DNA from: Campylobacterales bacterium
GTDB taxonomy: Bacteria; Campylobacterota; Campylobacteria; Campylobacterales; Arcobacteraceae
Reading direction: 5' to 3'
DNA length: 7,664 nt
Assembly (NCBI GenBank): GCA_027064245.1
Contig: JAMOPZ010000413.1
Location: 1-7,664 of the forward strand
In this document: in pieces, positions 6,277 to 7,664 of the stretch
How positions within the stretch are numbered: the first letter of the stretch is position 1
Layout of the letters: the number at the start of each line of letters is the position of its first letter
Notes under the pieces: model-generated
What the model was told of the DNA's origin: nothing
Seen by the model: only the letters and a program-made list of their open reading frames with translations
Database searches by the model: none
Made by a program: the position numbers and the translations under genes

Positions 6277-7244
6277 TGTTTTACCCCTTTGTTTAATTTT
6301 GATTTGTTTATAAGATGGTTTGATACTGTAAATATATCTGGACCTAAAAGTACTCTTGTTCTTGTATTTTTTAGATATATATTTAATGTTTGATCTATCA
6401 ATCCATTAGTTACATTGATATCTCTCCATCCCTCACCTGTAATATAAAGCTTTAAGCTATTATATTTTGGATCTACATTTGCACTGATTCGTTTTAAAAT
6501 TCCATTTTTTGGAAAAACATTTGGTTCATGCCATTTTACATTAAAAGTCTTGTATCTTAACTTATATTTTATATTTGATCGTCCAATTACAGCAACTCTT
6601 GGGATATCTTTTATATCTGTATTTTTTGTAACACTTCCTGTATTTTGATTTAAGATAGCTTCAAAATCAAAATTATCTGTTAAGATCTTTTTTACCCTTG
6701 GATCATATTCCCCATATGGATATACATAGATTTTAGGAGTATATCCCATTTTTTTTACAAATATATCATATGCTTTTTTTGTATCATCTATAATCTCTTT
6801 GTTGGTTAGGTTTTGTAATCTTGGATGTGCATAAGAGTGTAATCCTACAGTTCCATATTTTGATATCTCTTTTAACTGTTTCCAACTCATATAATCACCA
6901 TATCTTTGAGTAGTGGCTTGGACATATACATAAACACTAAAAGGATAGTTGTATTTTTTAAATATCTCTAAACCATTATCATAAAAACTTTTATATCCAT
7001 CATCAATAGTAAGTGCCACCCAGTTATTGGGTATATCTTTATGTGCTTTAATATTAGTTAATATTTTCTCAATAGGTACTATTTTGTAGTTGTGTTCTTT
7101 TAGATATTCAAATTGTTGAATAAGTTGTTCTTTTGTAGTATTTGCACTAGGATATCTGCTATCACCAAAACGGTGATATACAAATATATGTGCATCAGCA
7201 AAACTTAAAGAAAATGAGATAAAAACTAAAAATATATATCTCAT
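6273..7244 (-). CDS. Secreted polysaccharide deacetylase (carbohydrate esterase family 4, NodB-like)
   Basis: A 323-residue protein with an N-terminal signal peptide (hydrophobic core about 3-14, likely signal peptidase I site after ADA at 16-18), so it should act in the periplasm or outside. The mature part begins HIFVYHRFGDSRYPSANTT, a start shared with a PgaB/IcaB-like subgroup of NodB-fold deacetylases. CE4 motifs are present: TIDDGY (79-84) with catalytic D81 and metal ligand D82, HSYAH (136-140) with metal ligands H136 and H140, YPYGEYD (175-181), and R216 in PRVAV. The expected reaction is metal-dependent N-deacetylation of an acetylated glycan; whether this is peptidoglycan, capsule or an exopolysaccharide is not visible. 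Residues about 235-311 form an extra beta-rich stretch beyond the catalytic domain that I do not recognise. The gene follows secG by 13 bases, has no obvious Shine-Dalgarno, and overlaps frr by 4 bases. Confidence 0.93.
   Translation of the reverse strand: MRYIFLVFISFSLSFADAHIFVYHRFGDSRYPSANTTKEQLIQQFEYLKEHNYKIVPIEKILTNIKAHKDIPNNWVALTIDDGYKSFYDNGLEIFKKYNYPFSVYVYVQATTQRYGDYMSWKQLKEISKYGTVGLHSYAHPRLQNLTNKEIIDDTKKAYDIFVKKMGYTPKIYVYPYGEYDPRVKKILTDNFDFEAILNQNTGSVTKNTDIKDIPRVAVIGRSNIKYKLRYKTFNVKWHEPNVFPKNGILKRISANVDPKYNSLKLYITGEGWRDINVTNGLIDQTLNIYLKNTRTRVLLGPDIFTVSNHLINKSKLNKGVKQ
6284..6290 (-). promoter_or_regulatory. Strong Shine-Dalgarno AAAGGGG of frr
   Basis: The minus-strand sequence AAAGGGG lies 7 bases before the frr ATG, inside the last codons of the deacetylase gene. 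It is the best match to the anti-Shine-Dalgarno in the window and would let frr be translated well even if the upstream cistron is weakly translated. Confidence 0.65.
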
Positions 7245-7257
7245 AAAATTATAAGTT

Positions 7258-7602
7258 TTATTTTGATGTAGGAGCTGCAGGAGCTTTGGTTGTATCAGCT
7301 GCTTTTTTTAACGGTGCTTGTGGTACTGCTGGTACTAGCTTGTTTATTTGTACATCATCAACAACAGATTTTTGTTGTTGTTCATTGTAGATATATCCTA
7401 AAACAAGTGTATTTAAAACAAGTCCAAATCCTATGATAAAAGTAAATTTAGTCAAAAAATTAGCTGGTCCTTTTGCTCCAAACATAGAGTCATTGCTCCC
7501 ACTGTAAGCTCCTAGTCCCATACTTGAACTTTTTTGTAGTAAAATTGCTATTGTGATAACAATAGCTAAGACAAACTGTACTATTATTAGTGTTGATGCC
7601 AT
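7258..7602 (-). CDS. secG: Preprotein translocase subunit SecG
   Basis: A 114-residue inner-membrane protein, the accessory subunit of the SecYEG channel that assists SecA-driven protein export. It has two membrane segments (about 4-22 and 51-71). They are joined by the conserved cytoplasmic loop LLQKSSSMGLGAYSG (21-35), followed by MFGAKGPANFLTKFT (40-54), the hallmark of SecG. The C-terminal 40 or so residues are a low-complexity Ala/Pro/Lys tail (VPAVPQAPLKKAADTTKAP and on), as is common in SecG and probably exposed on the periplasmic side. The start is supported by AAAGG 6 bases upstream. It is the first gene of the visible run and the only one preceded by a plausible promoter. Confidence 0.96.
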   Translation of the reverse strand: MASTLIIVQFVLAIVITIAILLQKSSSMGLGAYSGSNDSMFGAKGPANFLTKFTFIIGFGLVLNTLVLGYIYNEQQQKSVVDDVQINKLVPAVPQAPLKKAADTTKAPAAPTSK

Positions 7603-7608
7603 TTGTAA

Positions 7609-7613
7609 CCTTT
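7609..7613 (-). promoter_or_regulatory. Shine-Dalgarno AAAGG of secG
   Basis: On the minus strand AAAGG sits 6 bases before the secG ATG, which fits a normal ribosome binding site and fixes the start. Confidence 0.6.
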
Positions 7614-7631
7614 ATTTTTAAATATCTTCGC

Positions 7632-7637
7632 ATTTTA
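7632..7637 (-). promoter_or_regulatory. Candidate sigma-70 -10 element of the secG operon
   Basis: The minus-strand hexamer TAAAAT (within GATAAAAT) lies about 29 bases before the secG ATG and would place the transcript start near 7625, giving a leader of roughly 20 bases. There is no good -35 hexamer at the usual spacing, only T-rich sequence upstream, which is normal for Campylobacterota sigma-70 promoters. AT-rich DNA yields such matches by chance, so this is supported mainly by its position. The rest of 7614-7664 holds no gene that I can support; the end of an upstream gene could lie beyond the window. Confidence 0.4.
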
Positions 7638-7664
7638 TCTTAAATTTGATTAAAAAGTGCTAAA

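Noticed and set aside
7160..7178. Inverted repeat TATCACC-AAAAC-GGTGATA inside the deacetylase gene
   Set aside because: Seven-base arms with a five-base loop are expected several times by chance in 7.6 kb of such AT-rich DNA. It lies over codons for the conserved YHRFGD region and has no T-run to act as a terminator.
7638..7664. Possible 3' end of a further upstream gene at the right edge
   Set aside because: Two minus-strand frames hit a stop within the first 25 bases from the right edge, which would fit the tail of an upstream gene. Four to seven codons are too few to support a call.

Overview
The window is strongly AT-rich bacterial DNA. It carries a single run of ten tightly packed genes, all on the minus strand and therefore read from right to left. 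The gene content points to Campylobacterota, most likely an Arcobacter-like member. The secG / frr / pyrE / small RDD membrane protein neighbourhood is familiar from Campylobacter. The PyrE is of the Thermus/Helicobacter clade with a cysteine-containing C-terminus. The truncated gene at the left edge resembles the N-terminus of Maf/DUF115 (motility-associated) proteins that are common in this phylum. Species assignment is inference; there is no rRNA or other marker here.

In transcription order the layout is as follows. A short leader (7603-7664) has a plausible sigma-70 -10 element and a good Shine-Dalgarno. It is followed by secG (protein export), a secreted polysaccharide deacetylase, frr (ribosome recycling factor), pyrE (orotate phosphoribosyltransferase), an RDD-family membrane protein, an MFS transporter of the LacY/HcaT-like type, a very AT-rich small polytopic membrane protein in the position where mreD is expected, mrdA (penicillin-binding protein 2), a DHH/DHHA1 phosphoesterase (NrnA-like), and the first 118 codons of a Maf/DUF115-like protein that runs off the left edge. 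Spacings in the same order are +13, -4, +9, +6, 0, -14, -4, -41 and +14 bases. No terminator-like structure and no gap larger than the 62-base leader is visible, so the run looks like one long transcription unit or a series of translationally coupled ones.

Functionally it mixes growth housekeeping (export, ribosome recycling, pyrimidine synthesis, nucleotide-fragment turnover) with envelope building (PBP2, an MreD candidate, a periplasmic glycan deacetylase). I see no mobile element, CRISPR array, RNA gene, toxin-antitoxin pair or defence system. I found no convincing evidence of a new system. The points most worth a second look are the MreD candidate directly upstream of mrdA, the 41-base same-strand overlap of mrdA with the phosphoesterase gene, a possible Cys3His version of the PBP2 zinc site, and the extra C-terminal domain of the deacetylase that is coupled to frr.
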